Below are positions 1 through 8,502 of a stretch of DNA of 64,000 nucleotides, piece after piece; position 1 is the first letter of the stretch, and each line of letters opens with the position of its first letter. The notes beneath the pieces were generated by a model. That model was not told the DNA's origin, did no database searches, and worked only from the letters and a program-made list of their open reading frames with translations. A program made the translations under genes and the position numbers. This DNA is from Amycolatopsis sp. NBC_01480 (GTDB lineage Bacteria > Actinomycetota > Actinomycetes > Mycobacteriales > Pseudonocardiaceae), in NCBI RefSeq assembly GCF_036227205.1, contig NZ_CP109442.1, positions 7,130,001 to 7,194,000 on the forward strand, in the 5' to 3' direction.

Positions 1-392
1 CGGCGGTCGCGGTTATCTGCGGAGTCGCGGTGTCGGCTGCATTGGGCGTGTCGGCCGGGTCGGCCTCGGCAGCCCCGCAAGTGACTGGAGCGCACAGCTC
101 GGTCGCCGCGAAGCCGCAGTTCCGGCAGCTGATCGGCCATGTCATCGCCAGCGGGTATTTCGAGGCCAGCGCGCCGGTCGCGGGCAACTACGCGATCGAG
201 TACGACGTGACCAAGGGCATCGTCTACTACGACACGCTGATCGACGGAGTGGGGCTCGGCTCCGCGGGTGGCCCGGCCGGCACCACCAATCACACCGCGG
301 CCACGCCGTTGACCGCCGGCGGTCATCTGGTGAATGTCGCCGGGGGTGAGGGAACCGGCGAAGCCGACCTCTATCTGGTGCAGATATCCTGA
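1..392 (+). CDS. Secreted hypothetical protein, 5' end cut off by window
   Basis: The reading frame is open from the first bases of the window (frame starting at base 3) to a TGA at 390-392, so the true start lies upstream. The visible N-terminal part is hydrophobic and Ala/Gly/Val rich and ends in an Ala-rich cleavage-like segment, consistent with the end of a Sec signal peptide. About 100 mature residues follow, with several Tyr and Gly and no Cys; the segment around KGIVYYDTLIDGVG may be beta-rich. I do not recognise the family. A hairpin terminator follows immediately, so it is probably the last gene of its unit. Confidence 0.6.
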   Translation, partial: AVAVICGVAVSAALGVSAGSASAAPQVTGAHSSVAAKPQFRQLIGHVIASGYFEASAPVAGNYAIEYDVTKGIVYYDTLIDGVGLGSAGGPAGTTNHTAATPLTAGGHLVNVAGGEGTGEADLYLVQIS

Positions 393-402
393 CCGGAAAA
401 AG

Positions 403-430
403 CGGGAATCGCGGGTATTCCCGGGCTTTT
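403..430 (+). terminator. Rho-independent terminator after the first gene
   Basis: Stem CGGGAAT (403-409) pairs with ATTCCCG (417-423) around a 7-nt loop and is followed by GGCTTTTATT. It lies 11 nt after the upstream stop codon and before the GH54 gene. Confidence 0.6.
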
Positions 431-506
431 ATTCGACGATTCTGATAGCGCTGAATCCTGCGCGCGTGCGTTTCCGGCTGGGTGAGCCAACGAGGGAGAG
501 GTCGGC

Positions 507-1994
507 GTGACTGTTCGTTCGGGTCGTGTTGGTGCACGAAAGTACCTGTCCGTACTCGGCGCGATCTTGCTGTGCGCCGCCTTCTCCGTCGGGGGAGCAG
601 GACCGGCCGCCGTCGCGGCTCCGGCCGATTCGACGCTGCCGTGTGACATCTACGCGTCGGCGGGCACGCCGTGCGTGGCGGCGCACAGCACGACGAGGGC
701 CGTGTTCGCCGCCTACAACGGGCCGCTTTATCAGGTCACGCGGGCCTCGGACGGGGCGGCGCAGGACATCGGGCTCCTGTCGGCCGGCGGGTACGCCGAC
801 GCGGCGGCCCAGGATGCGTTCTGCGCCGGCACCACCTGTCAGATCACCAAGATCTACGACCAGACCGCCAACCACAGCGACCTCACCCCGGCGCCGGGCG
901 GCACGGCGAACAACGCGGCGGACCGCGGCGCCGACGCGAGCGAGCTGGCGGTGACGGCGGGCGGTAACAAGGTCTACGGCGTCTGGACCTCACCCGGCGT
1001 CGGCTACCGGTACAACGGCGTCGCGAAGGGCGTCGCGACCAACGGCGCGCCCGAAGGCGCGTACATGGTGGCCAGCGGCACCCATGTCGGCAGCAACTGC
1101 TGCTTCGACTACGGCAACGCCGAGAGCAGCCCCGCCGACAACGGCAACGGGCACATGGACGCGGTCAGCATCGCGACCACCTGTTACTTCCAGCCGTGCA
1201 GCGGCGCCGGCCCGTGGGTCGAGGCCGACATGGAGAACGGCATGTTTCAAGGCGCCGACGGCTCCAATACCGCGAACACCGGCAACAGCAGCCCGTACGT
1301 CACCGCCATGCTCCGGAACGACGGCCAGACCACCTATTCCCTCCAGGGCGGCGATTCCCAGTCCGGCGGCCTGTCGACCTGGTGGAACGGCGCGTTGCCG
1401 AACCGCGGCGGCTACCGGCCGATGCAGCAGGAGGGCGGCATCATCCTGGGCATCGGCGGGGACAACAGCAACTGGAACATGGGCACCTTCTTCGAGGGCG
1501 TGATGGTCGCCGGCTTCCCGGGCGACGCCACGGAGAACGCGGTGGCGGCGAACGTCGCCTCGGTCGGCTACTCCGGTCAGACGAACGTCCCCAACGGCCC
1601 GCAGGGGACCATCTCCGGCCCGGGCGGGCAGTGCGTCGACGCGGCCGGTGACGACACCGGCGTCAACGGGACCGCCGTCCAGCTGTGGAACTGCCAGAGC
1701 TACGCGGAGGACCAGTACTGGACGCACCAGCCGAACGGCTCGCTGAGCACCATCGGCCGCTGCCTCGACATCACCGGCAACAGCACGGCTTCCGGCGCGC
1801 TCGTCGAGCTGTGGGACTGCACCGGCGGCGGCAACCAGGAGTGGCAGCCGCAGCCGGACGGCTCGCTGCTCAACCCGCGGTCCGGTCTCTGCCTGGACGA
1901 TCCGGGCGGCAACACGGCCAACGGCACGCAGCTCGAGATCTGGACCTGCACCGGTGGCGCCAACCAGCAGTTCACCCTGCACAGCGGTTCCTGA
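507..1994 (+). CDS. Secreted alpha-L-arabinofuranosidase, GH54 catalytic domain plus ricin-type lectin domain
   Basis: Predicted 495-residue exported enzyme that removes arabinofuranosyl side chains from arabinan or arabinoxylan. A Sec signal occupies roughly residues 1-38. The mature part begins with the typical family start, CDIYASAGTPCVAAHSTTRA, then IYDQTANHSDL, as in fungal AbfB-type GH54 catalytic domains (about 42-365). Residues about 366-495 form a three-fold CBM13/ricin B domain with repeated CLD and QLWNC/ELWDC/EIWTC segments. Fungal GH54 enzymes usually carry CBM42 instead, so the CBM13 tail is a domain swap. The GTG start at 507 follows GAGGGAGAGG. The next secreted gene starts 18 nt after the stop, so the two are probably cotranscribed. 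Confidence 0.88.
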   Translation: MTVRSGRVGARKYLSVLGAILLCAAFSVGGAGPAAVAAPADSTLPCDIYASAGTPCVAAHSTTRAVFAAYNGPLYQVTRASDGAAQDIGLLSAGGYADAAAQDAFCAGTTCQITKIYDQTANHSDLTPAPGGTANNAADRGADASELAVTAGGNKVYGVWTSPGVGYRYNGVAKGVATNGAPEGAYMVASGTHVGSNCCFDYGNAESSPADNGNGHMDAVSIATTCYFQPCSGAGPWVEADMENGMFQGADGSNTANTGNSSPYVTAMLRNDGQTTYSLQGGDSQSGGLSTWWNGALPNRGGYRPMQQEGGIILGIGGDNSNWNMGTFFEGVMVAGFPGDATENAVAANVASVGYSGQTNVPNGPQGTISGPGGQCVDAAGDDTGVNGTAVQLWNCQSYAEDQYWTHQPNGSLSTIGRCLDITGNSTASGALVELWDCTGGGNQEWQPQPDGSLLNPRSGLCLDDPGGNTANGTQLEIWTCTGGANQQFTLHSGS

Positions 1995-2012
1995 CGCCGG
2001 AGGGAAAAGCGC

Positions 2013-3182
2013 ATGGACAAGATGCCTCGCCGCCGTTTCGTGGCCTTGGCCGCGGGAGCCACGGCCGGAGCAGTGGTTTCGCCCCTCGGCCTGGCCGCGG
2101 CCGCGCCGGGCGGACCGGCCCCGGCGGACACCGGCGGGTTCGTCTACCCGGTGCCCGGGCAGACGACCGGCCCTGGCGTCCTACCGGCGAAACCCGCCAG
2201 CGTGGAATACCTGGGGCGACAGGACTACGGCACCGAGGTGGCCCGGGATCTCGGCTTCTCCGGCGTCCTGAATGGACAGTCTGTGTGGACGTTCGGCGAC
2301 ACCCTGCTCCCGGACGGCAACGGCGGTTACGCGCTGGTGGCCTCCGACAGCGTCGGGCTCGGCGACTCGGCGAACCCGCTGCGGGTGTACGACCGGGCCG
2401 ACTCGTCCGGGCCGACCGAGTGGATCCCGCTCAACGACGCGGAAAACGCCAACGGCGGCCTGGGCCGCTACGGCATGGGCGGCACGAACGTGATCGAGTA
2501 CGCGCCCGGCCAGGGGCTGGTCTGGTACCTGAAGAACGACCGCGGTTCGAACGGGCAGGGCATCGTCGGCGCAGGCGTGGCGACGGTCGGCATCGGCCCG
2601 TACGGCCCGATCGCAACCCGCACGAGTGACACGATGTGGGGCCCGACCGAACCGTGGTGGGGCGACAACGGGGTCACCTACAACCCGCTCGACGGCAAGG
2701 TCTACGTCTACGGCCACGGGCCTGCGCCGTTCTCCAACAACGTGTACTTGGCCCGCGCCACCGCGGCGAACGCGACCGACGTGTCCGCCTACGAATACTG
2801 GGACCAGTCCGCGAAGGTGTGGACACCGCGGCGGTTCAGTCTCAGCGGCGCGTTCGGCACCGTGGTGCTGTCGGACGCGTTGGCCATCTTCCCGAACGGC
2901 GAAATCGGCCAGTCCAACGCGTTCTGGAGCAATCACTACAACACCTGGATGTACGTGGCCGGCGCGAATGTGGGCTACAGCGACATCATGGTGTCGACCG
3001 CGCCCAACCTCGAAGGCCCGTGGACCACCCCGGTCACGATCGCGTCCACCTGCCCGGGCGGCAGCTGCGGACTCCGTTACGCCATCGCGCCGCACCCGGA
3101 GTACGACCCCTCCGGCGCCACGATCCTGGTCACCTGGACCGATTCCAACGTGATCTACACCGCCCGCGTCCACTGGCAGTGA
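2013..3182 (+). CDS. Tat-exported propeller-like protein (DUF4185/GH43-like)
   Basis: 389 residues. The N-terminus has a twin-arginine signal (MPRRRFVAL followed by a hydrophobic Ala/Gly stretch to about residue 32). The body has blade-like repeats rich in Trp, Gly and Asp, including VWTFGDTLL, WWGDNGVTYN and GYSDIMVSTAPNLEGPW, the style seen in five-bladed propellers of GH43-type or DUF4185-type proteins. It follows the GH54 gene by 18 nt with a GGAGGG ribosome site, so it may act on the same arabinose-containing polymers. That substrate link is inference, and I cannot assign catalytic residues with certainty. Confidence 0.6.
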   Translation: MDKMPRRRFVALAAGATAGAVVSPLGLAAAAPGGPAPADTGGFVYPVPGQTTGPGVLPAKPASVEYLGRQDYGTEVARDLGFSGVLNGQSVWTFGDTLLPDGNGGYALVASDSVGLGDSANPLRVYDRADSSGPTEWIPLNDAENANGGLGRYGMGGTNVIEYAPGQGLVWYLKNDRGSNGQGIVGAGVATVGIGPYGPIATRTSDTMWGPTEPWWGDNGVTYNPLDGKVYVYGHGPAPFSNNVYLARATAANATDVSAYEYWDQSAKVWTPRRFSLSGAFGTVVLSDALAIFPNGEIGQSNAFWSNHYNTWMYVAGANVGYSDIMVSTAPNLEGPWTTPVTIASTCPGGSCGLRYAIAPHPEYDPSGATILVTWTDSNVIYTARVHWQ

Positions 3183-3186
3183 GCGC

Positions 3187-3822
3187 TCAGGAATTCACGT
3201 ACGCCAGCACAGCCAGCACCCGCCGGTGGCCGCTGTCGCCGGCGGGCAGGCCGAGTTTGCGGAAGATGTTCCCGATGTGCTTGGTCACCGCGCGCTCGGT
3301 CACGACCAGGCGCCGGGCGATGGCGAGGTTTTCGTGCCCCTCCGCCATCAGCTGCAGCACTTCGTGTTCGCGCGCGGTCAGCGAGTCCAGCGGGTCGTGG
3401 CGGTTCATCAGCTGGGTGACGACCTCCGGGTCGAGCGCCGTGCCGCCCGCGGCCACGCGCTCCAGTGCGTCCAGGAATTCCTCGACGCGGCCGATCCGGT
3501 CCTTGAGCAGGTAGCCGGTCCCGTTGGCGCCGGTCGCCAGCAGCTCGGTGGCGTACGCCTGCTCGACGTACTGCGAGAGCACCAGGACCGGCAACCCGGG
3601 CAGCTGCTTGCGGGCCTCGACGGCGGCGCGCAGGCCCTCGTCGCGGAAGGACGGGGGCATCCGGACGTCCAGCACGGCGATGTCGGGCCGGTGCTTCAGC
3701 AGCGCGGGCACGATCTCCGGCCCGCTGCCGGCCACCCCGGCGACCTCGTGCCCGGCGCTCTTGACCAGGAGCACGATTCCCTCGCGCAGCAACGTGTTGT
3801 CCTCGGCGATCACTATCCGCAT
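3187..3822 (-). CDS. NarL/LuxR-family response regulator
   Basis: 211-residue DNA-binding response regulator. The receiver domain (about 1-120) has the acidic pocket (AEDN), the phospho-acceptor Asp52 in LDVRMP and the conserved Lys107 in LLKDR. The LuxR-type HTH (about 147-205) contains LTAREHEVLQLMAEG and VTKHIGNIFRKL. Its start overlaps the last 10 bp of the sensor kinase gene, so the two are translationally coupled. It probably controls the divergent ABC exporter operon. It ends 4 bp from the converging upstream gene. Confidence 0.92.
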   Translation of the reverse strand: MRIVIAEDNTLLREGIVLLVKSAGHEVAGVAGSGPEIVPALLKHRPDIAVLDVRMPPSFRDEGLRAAVEARKQLPGLPVLVLSQYVEQAYATELLATGANGTGYLLKDRIGRVEEFLDALERVAAGGTALDPEVVTQLMNRHDPLDSLTAREHEVLQLMAEGHENLAIARRLVVTERAVTKHIGNIFRKLGLPAGDSGHRRVLAVLAYVNS

Positions 3823-5024
3823 GGCAGCCGCACCTCGATCGTGGTTCCCCCGTCGGCCGGGCTGGTGATGTGCGCGCTGCCGTCCAGCGCGGCGACGCGG
3901 CGCCGGATGCCGACCAGGCCCGAGCCCGAATCCGGGTCCGCGCCGCCCTGCCCGTCGTCGCGCACGACGATGCGCAGCTGCGCCCCGTCACCGTCCACAG
4001 TCACCTCGGCGTGCCCGGCGGTGCTGTGCTTGGTCACGTTCGTCAGCGACTCGGCGACGACGAAGTACGCCGCGGCCTCCACCGGCGCCGGCGGGCGCGG
4101 CAGATCGTCCGGAATGGACACCGACACCGGGATCCGCTGCCCGCCCGCGAGCGCGTGCACGGCGCCGCCCAGCCCCCGGTCGGCGAGGATCGGCGGGTAG
4201 ATGCCACGGATGACGCCTCGCAGGTGCCCGAGCGAGTCCTCGATCCCGCTGCGCGCGTCCTGCAGCAACGACAACGCGGCCGTCGGCTCGGCCCGCAGCG
4301 CGCGCTCGGCGAGGCCCAGCCGCACGGCGACCGACACCAATTGGGCCTGGACGCCGTCGTGCAGATCGCGTTCGATGCGGCGCAGCTCCGCGCCGTGCGA
4401 TTCCAGCGCCTCGGTGCGGGTTTCGGTCAGCCGCTCGACCTGCTGCTCCAGCCGGGCCCGCTCGGTCGGGCGCAGCAGCGTCCCGGCGAACCGGACCTGG
4501 CCGCGGGCGGCGAGCGGGATGAGCCACCAGAGCAGGGCCACGTACCCCGCGGTCTGCACGAACGGCCAGGTCAGCGCCTCCGGCCAGGTCCGCACCTCGA
4601 TGACCGCGGTGACCGTGCCCGGCGGCAGCAGCTGCCACCACAGCGGCATGGTGAAGCTGTACGGGATCGAGGGCCAGAGCGCGACCGCGGTCACCCCGAC
4701 GAACAGGCCGGCGATGCTGTGCCCGAACAGCCAGGCCAGATCGCGCCAGGCGGCCGGATCGGTCAACGCGGTCCGGACCCGCCGCCAGTGGCCGCCGTCG
4801 AGCTGCCGGTACGGCCGGGGCACGTCGTGGCCCAGCAGCGGCCGGACCCGCTTGCGCTCGGCCTCGGCCAGCCATCGCACCGGGGCCAGCGCGCCGGGGT
4901 AGACCACAATGGCCAGCAGGAGCAGCGGGGTGAAGGCGAGGCCGAGGATCGCGGGCACGGCGGTCCCCAGGCCGCCGAAGAGCACCCTCGTCGCGTCTGC
5001 GCTGCGCTTGATCGCAGTTCTCAT
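3813..5024 (-). CDS. Sensor histidine kinase, HisKA_3 type
   Basis: 403 residues, using the ATG at 5022-5024 with a GGGAGCGAG ribosome site; the frame stays open further upstream but that part is Arg/Pro rich and looks noncoding. The N-terminus has several hydrophobic segments (about 15-45, 95-120, 125-145, 155-172) forming a membrane sensor. The dimerisation helix carries the phospho-acceptor His222 in RDLHDGVQAQL. The C-terminal ATPase domain has DDGQGG and GSGLVGIRRRV boxes. It pairs with the overlapping NarL-type regulator. Placement opposite an ABC exporter suggests sensing of envelope stress or an exported substrate, which is inference. Confidence 0.9.
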   Translation of the reverse strand: MRTAIKRSADATRVLFGGLGTAVPAILGLAFTPLLLLAIVVYPGALAPVRWLAEAERKRVRPLLGHDVPRPYRQLDGGHWRRVRTALTDPAAWRDLAWLFGHSIAGLFVGVTAVALWPSIPYSFTMPLWWQLLPPGTVTAVIEVRTWPEALTWPFVQTAGYVALLWWLIPLAARGQVRFAGTLLRPTERARLEQQVERLTETRTEALESHGAELRRIERDLHDGVQAQLVSVAVRLGLAERALRAEPTAALSLLQDARSGIEDSLGHLRGVIRGIYPPILADRGLGGAVHALAGGQRIPVSVSIPDDLPRPPAPVEAAAYFVVAESLTNVTKHSTAGHAEVTVDGDGAQLRIVVRDDGQGGADPDSGSGLVGIRRRVAALDGSAHITSPADGGTTIEVRLPCG

Positions 5025-5090
5025 CTCGCTCCCCGGGTGCCCGCTTGACGTGCGGTGACGGGGGCGGACTCTACCGGGCACCCCGGCGGG

Positions 5091-5108
5091 GGTGTAGCTG
5101 GCTACACC
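5091..5108. promoter_or_regulatory. Perfect 18-bp palindrome in the two-component/ABC divergent promoter
   Basis: GGTGTAGC-TG-GCTACACC, two perfect 8-bp arms around a 2-bp centre, lies in the 169-bp gap between the kinase start (5024) and the ABC ATPase start (5194). It is a good candidate binding site for the NarL-type regulator encoded next door. Confidence 0.6.
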
Positions 5109-5193
5109 ACCGTTCGGGGTGCAGGAGCCGCTGTGCGCCAACCCTTCCCCTCTTAGCGTCGGAATCACCGGCTGACGGGGAAGGAAAACGAAG

Positions 5194-5946
5194 ATGAGCA
5201 GGACACTGGGGGACTCCCTCACCATCGCGGTGCGGATGGAATCCGTGCGCAAGACCTACGGCAGCGGCGACACCGCCGTGCACGCGCTGAACGGGGTGTC
5301 GATTGCCTTGCGGCGCGGGAGTTTCACCGCCGTGATGGGCCCGTCCGGCTCGGGCAAGAGCACCTTCCTGCACTGCGCGGCCGGCCTCGACCGGCCGACC
5401 GCGGGCCGGGTCCTGCTCGGGGACACCGAGCTGACCGGCCGCCGCGAGGCCGAGCTGACCGAGCTGCGCCGGCAGCGGATCGGGTTCGTGTTCCAGGCCT
5501 ACAACCTGCTGGACGCGCTCACCGTCGAGCAGAACATCCTGTTGCCGCTGCGGCTGGCGAACCGGCCGTTCGAGCCGGAGTTCCTGGCCGAGGTGGTGCG
5601 CTCGGTCGGGCTCGACGTGCCGCTGGACCGGCGGCCCGGCAAGCTCTCGGGCGGCCAGCAGCAGCGTGTCGCGATCGCCCGCGCGCTGATCACCCGGCCG
5701 GACGTGATGCTCCTGGACGAGCCGACCGGCGCGCTCGACACCCGCACGGCCCGGCAGGTGCTGCTGGCGCTGCGCCACGCCGTGGACCGGTGGGGGCAGA
5801 CCGCGCTGATGGTCACGCACGACCCGGTGGCGGCCTCGTTCGCCGACAAGGTCGTGTTCCTCGCGGACGGGCAGCTCGTGGGCGAGCTGGAGCGGTGTTC
5901 GCCCGAGCAGATCGCCGAGCGCATGACGCACCTCGGGGAGTGGTGA
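5194..5946 (+). CDS. ABC transporter ATP-binding protein, MacB/LolD-like
   Basis: 250 residues, one nucleotide-binding domain: Walker A GPSGSGKST, Q-loop FVFQAYNLLD, signature LSGGQQQR, Walker B VMLLDEP and the switch His in MVTHD. The Q-loop and signature are of the MacB/FtsE-like exporter class. Start ATG with GGAAGGAAAA upstream. The stop codon overlaps the start of the permease gene in a GTGA arrangement, so the two form one transporter. Likely exports an antibiotic, peptide or lipid, under control of the divergent two-component system. Confidence 0.93.
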   Translation: MSRTLGDSLTIAVRMESVRKTYGSGDTAVHALNGVSIALRRGSFTAVMGPSGSGKSTFLHCAAGLDRPTAGRVLLGDTELTGRREAELTELRRQRIGFVFQAYNLLDALTVEQNILLPLRLANRPFEPEFLAEVVRSVGLDVPLDRRPGKLSGGQQQRVAIARALITRPDVMLLDEPTGALDTRTARQVLLALRHAVDRWGQTALMVTHDPVAASFADKVVFLADGQLVGELERCSPEQIAERMTHLGEW

Positions 5947-8459
5947 CGGACGTGTTCGCTCTGTTCCCCTTGTCCTGGCAGATGATCCGCGCGCACCGCG
6001 CGGGCTTCGCGGCGGCGTTCGTCGCGGTGTTCTTCGGCTCGGCCCTGATCACGGTGTGCGGGGTGCTGATCGATTCGGGCCAGCGCGCCGGCATCGCGCC
6101 CGAGCGTTACGCCGCGGTCCCGGTGGTAGTCACCGCGCCGCAGTCGGTGACCGACAAAGACGGGATGGCGCAACGGTTTTCCGAGCGGGTCCCGCTCCCG
6201 GCGTCGGACGCCGAAGTGATCGGGAAGGTGCCCGGGGTCCGCTCGGCGATCGGGGACGTCAGCGTGCGGGCCGGGTTGCGCACGGCGAGCGGCACCACGC
6301 CGTTGAGCGTGCACGGCTGGTCCGCCACCGGGTTCGGGCCGATTGCCTTGGCCGACGGGCGCGCTCCCGCCGCTGCGGACGAAGTGGTGCTCGACGCCGC
6401 GGCCTCGGTGCGCACCGGCGACACCGTCGACATCGAGGTCGGCTCGGTCGCCACCCGGTTCCGGGTCGTCGGCACCACCGCCGCGGGTTCGGGAACGGCG
6501 TTCCTCACCGACGAACGGGCGCGGCGGCTCGCCGGCCGCCCGGACCAGGTGGACGCCGTCGGCGTGCTCGCCCAGCCGGGCGTCGACGCGGACGAGCTCG
6601 CCACGCGGATCCAGGCGGCCGTGCCCGGGGTGGTCGCCGCCGTCGGGAACGACCGCGCGGACGCCGAATTCCTGGACGTGGGCGCGGCGCGCTCGTTCCT
6701 GGTCCTGATCGCCGCCTCGTTCGGCGGCACCATGCTGATGATCGTGCTGCTGGTGGTGGCCGGCACGCTCGGGCTGGCCGTGCAGCAGCGGCGCCGCCAG
6801 TTCGCCCTGCTGCGGGCGATCGCGGCGACCCCGCGCCAGCTGCGCCGCCTGATCGGCGCCGAAGCGGTGCTGGTTTCGGCCGTGGCGTCGGTGCTCGGCG
6901 CGCCGTTCGGCCTCGGGCTGAGCCTGGTGCTGCGCAACGAGCTGGCGGACCTGGGCGTGGTCCCGGCCGGGTTCCGGTTCGCCTACGGCCCGCTGCCGAT
7001 CCTGGCCGCGGTCGCCGCCTGTGTGCTCACCGCGCTGGGCGCCGGGCTGGTCGCGGCCCGCCGGGCGGCGCGGATCAGTCCCATCGCGGCGCTGGGCGAG
7101 GCGGCCGTGGAACCGCCGCGGCTCGGCCGGGGACGGCTGATCGCCGGCTGGCTGCTGGTCGTCGCGGGCGTGCTGGCCGGCGGGGTCTTGCCGCTGGTGC
7201 TGGCCGGTCCGGCCGCGACCGGCGGCGCGGCGGGCTCGGTGCTGCTGCTGGTGATCGCGGTGGCGCTGCTCGGCCCGCGGCTGCTGACCGCGACCGCCGG
7301 GCTGTTCCGCGGAGTGGGCCTCGGCCGCGGCGCCGCGGGTTACCTGGCCGGCGCCAACACCCGGGCCCACGCCCGCCGGCTCGGCTCGGCGACCACACCG
7401 TTGATCATGGGCGTGGCGCTGGCCGCGGTGCAGATCTTCACCTCGACCACCACGGCGGGCGCCGCCCAGCACCAGGCCGAAACCGGCCTGGTCGCGGACC
7501 GGGTGCTCGTCGCCGAGAACGGCGTCTCGCCCGCCGTCGCCGGTGCTGTGCGGACCGCGGCCGGCGTCGCGGCGGCGGTCCCGGTGGCGCGGACCGGCGT
7601 GCAGGTGACCTACCGGCAGTTCGGGGACGAGACGATCGAGCCCGCGAGCGCGCTGGGCGTCACCCCGGACGGCCTGCGCGACGTGCTGAACCTGGACGTC
7701 CGCCGCGGTGACCTGGCCGGGCTGACCGGCGACACGGTGGCGGTGAGCCAGTTCGCGGCCGACACCTACGGCGTCGACGTCGGCGGGACCCTCGACCTGC
7801 GCCTCGGCGACGGCACCCCGCACCCCGCGCGGGTGGTCGCGGTCTACGGCAGCGGGCTCGGCTTCGGCGACCTGGCACTGCCGCACGACCTGGTCGTCGC
7901 GCACACCACTTCCCGGCTGGACACGGAAATCCTGGTCGCGAAGACGCCCGGCACCGCCGACGCCGCACTGGACACCGGCCTGCATTCGGCGCTCGCGGCG
8001 CACCCCGAAGTCCGCGTTTCGGGCCGCGACGCGTTCGCCGGCGGCCAGGACACCGCGGCGAACGGGCAGTCGACCGTCGTGCTGCTGCTCAACCTGGTAC
8101 TGCTCGGGTTCATCGCGATCGCGGTGGTCAACATCCTGGTGCTGGCCACGGCGGCGCGGGTCCGCGAGTTCGCGCTGCTGCGCCTGGTCGGCGCGAAACC
8201 CCGCCAGGTGCGGGCGATGATGCGCCGTGAAGCGGGGGTTGTGGTCGTGGCTTCGGTGGTGCTCGGCTCCCTCGCCGCGCTCCCGCCACTGCTCGGGGTC
8301 AGCGTCAGCCTGACCGGGTCCCCGATGCCCACCGTGCCGCCCCTGGTCTACCTCGCGATCGCCGGTGTGGCCGCGCTGCTCGGCTGGGCGTCGATCGCCA
8401 TCCCGACCCGCTTCGCCCTGCGCCCGGCCCCGATGGCCGCCCTGCGCACCGGCGAATGA
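5943..8459 (+). CDS. ABC transporter permease with two FtsX domains
   Basis: About 838 residues. The start is taken as the GTG at 5943, which overlaps the ATPase stop (GTGA) and follows GGGGAG; GTG codons at 5940 and 5952 are alternatives. One N-terminal membrane helix precedes an extracytoplasmic region. An FtsX block of three helices follows (around residues 250-410, with the RRRQFALLRAIAATPRQLRRL coupling segment), then another helix pair, a second extracytoplasmic domain, and a final FtsX block (from about 700, REFALLRLVGAKPRQVR). This duplicated layout is typical of fused MacB/YknZ-type exporters in actinobacteria. Confidence 0.9.
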   Translation: MTDVFALFPLSWQMIRAHRAGFAAAFVAVFFGSALITVCGVLIDSGQRAGIAPERYAAVPVVVTAPQSVTDKDGMAQRFSERVPLPASDAEVIGKVPGVRSAIGDVSVRAGLRTASGTTPLSVHGWSATGFGPIALADGRAPAAADEVVLDAAASVRTGDTVDIEVGSVATRFRVVGTTAAGSGTAFLTDERARRLAGRPDQVDAVGVLAQPGVDADELATRIQAAVPGVVAAVGNDRADAEFLDVGAARSFLVLIAASFGGTMLMIVLLVVAGTLGLAVQQRRRQFALLRAIAATPRQLRRLIGAEAVLVSAVASVLGAPFGLGLSLVLRNELADLGVVPAGFRFAYGPLPILAAVAACVLTALGAGLVAARRAARISPIAALGEAAVEPPRLGRGRLIAGWLLVVAGVLAGGVLPLVLAGPAATGGAAGSVLLLVIAVALLGPRLLTATAGLFRGVGLGRGAAGYLAGANTRAHARRLGSATTPLIMGVALAAVQIFTSTTTAGAAQHQAETGLVADRVLVAENGVSPAVAGAVRTAAGVAAAVPVARTGVQVTYRQFGDETIEPASALGVTPDGLRDVLNLDVRRGDLAGLTGDTVAVSQFAADTYGVDVGGTLDLRLGDGTPHPARVVAVYGSGLGFGDLALPHDLVVAHTTSRLDTEILVAKTPGTADAALDTGLHSALAAHPEVRVSGRDAFAGGQDTAANGQSTVVLLLNLVLLGFIAIAVVNILVLATAARVREFALLRLVGAKPRQVRAMMRREAGVVVVASVVLGSLAALPPLLGVSVSLTGSPMPTVPPLVYLAIAGVAALLGWASIAIPTRFALRPAPMAALRTGE

Positions 8460-8502
8460 CAGTCCTCTGTAGACAGACGAGTTCCCTGGAAAGGACGCTG
8501 TG

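Noticed and set aside
3813-5252. A 479-residue form of the histidine kinase starting at 5252
   Set aside because: The first 76 residues would cover the divergent promoter and the palindrome and overlap the start of the ABC ATPase gene. The ATG at 5024 has a good ribosome site.
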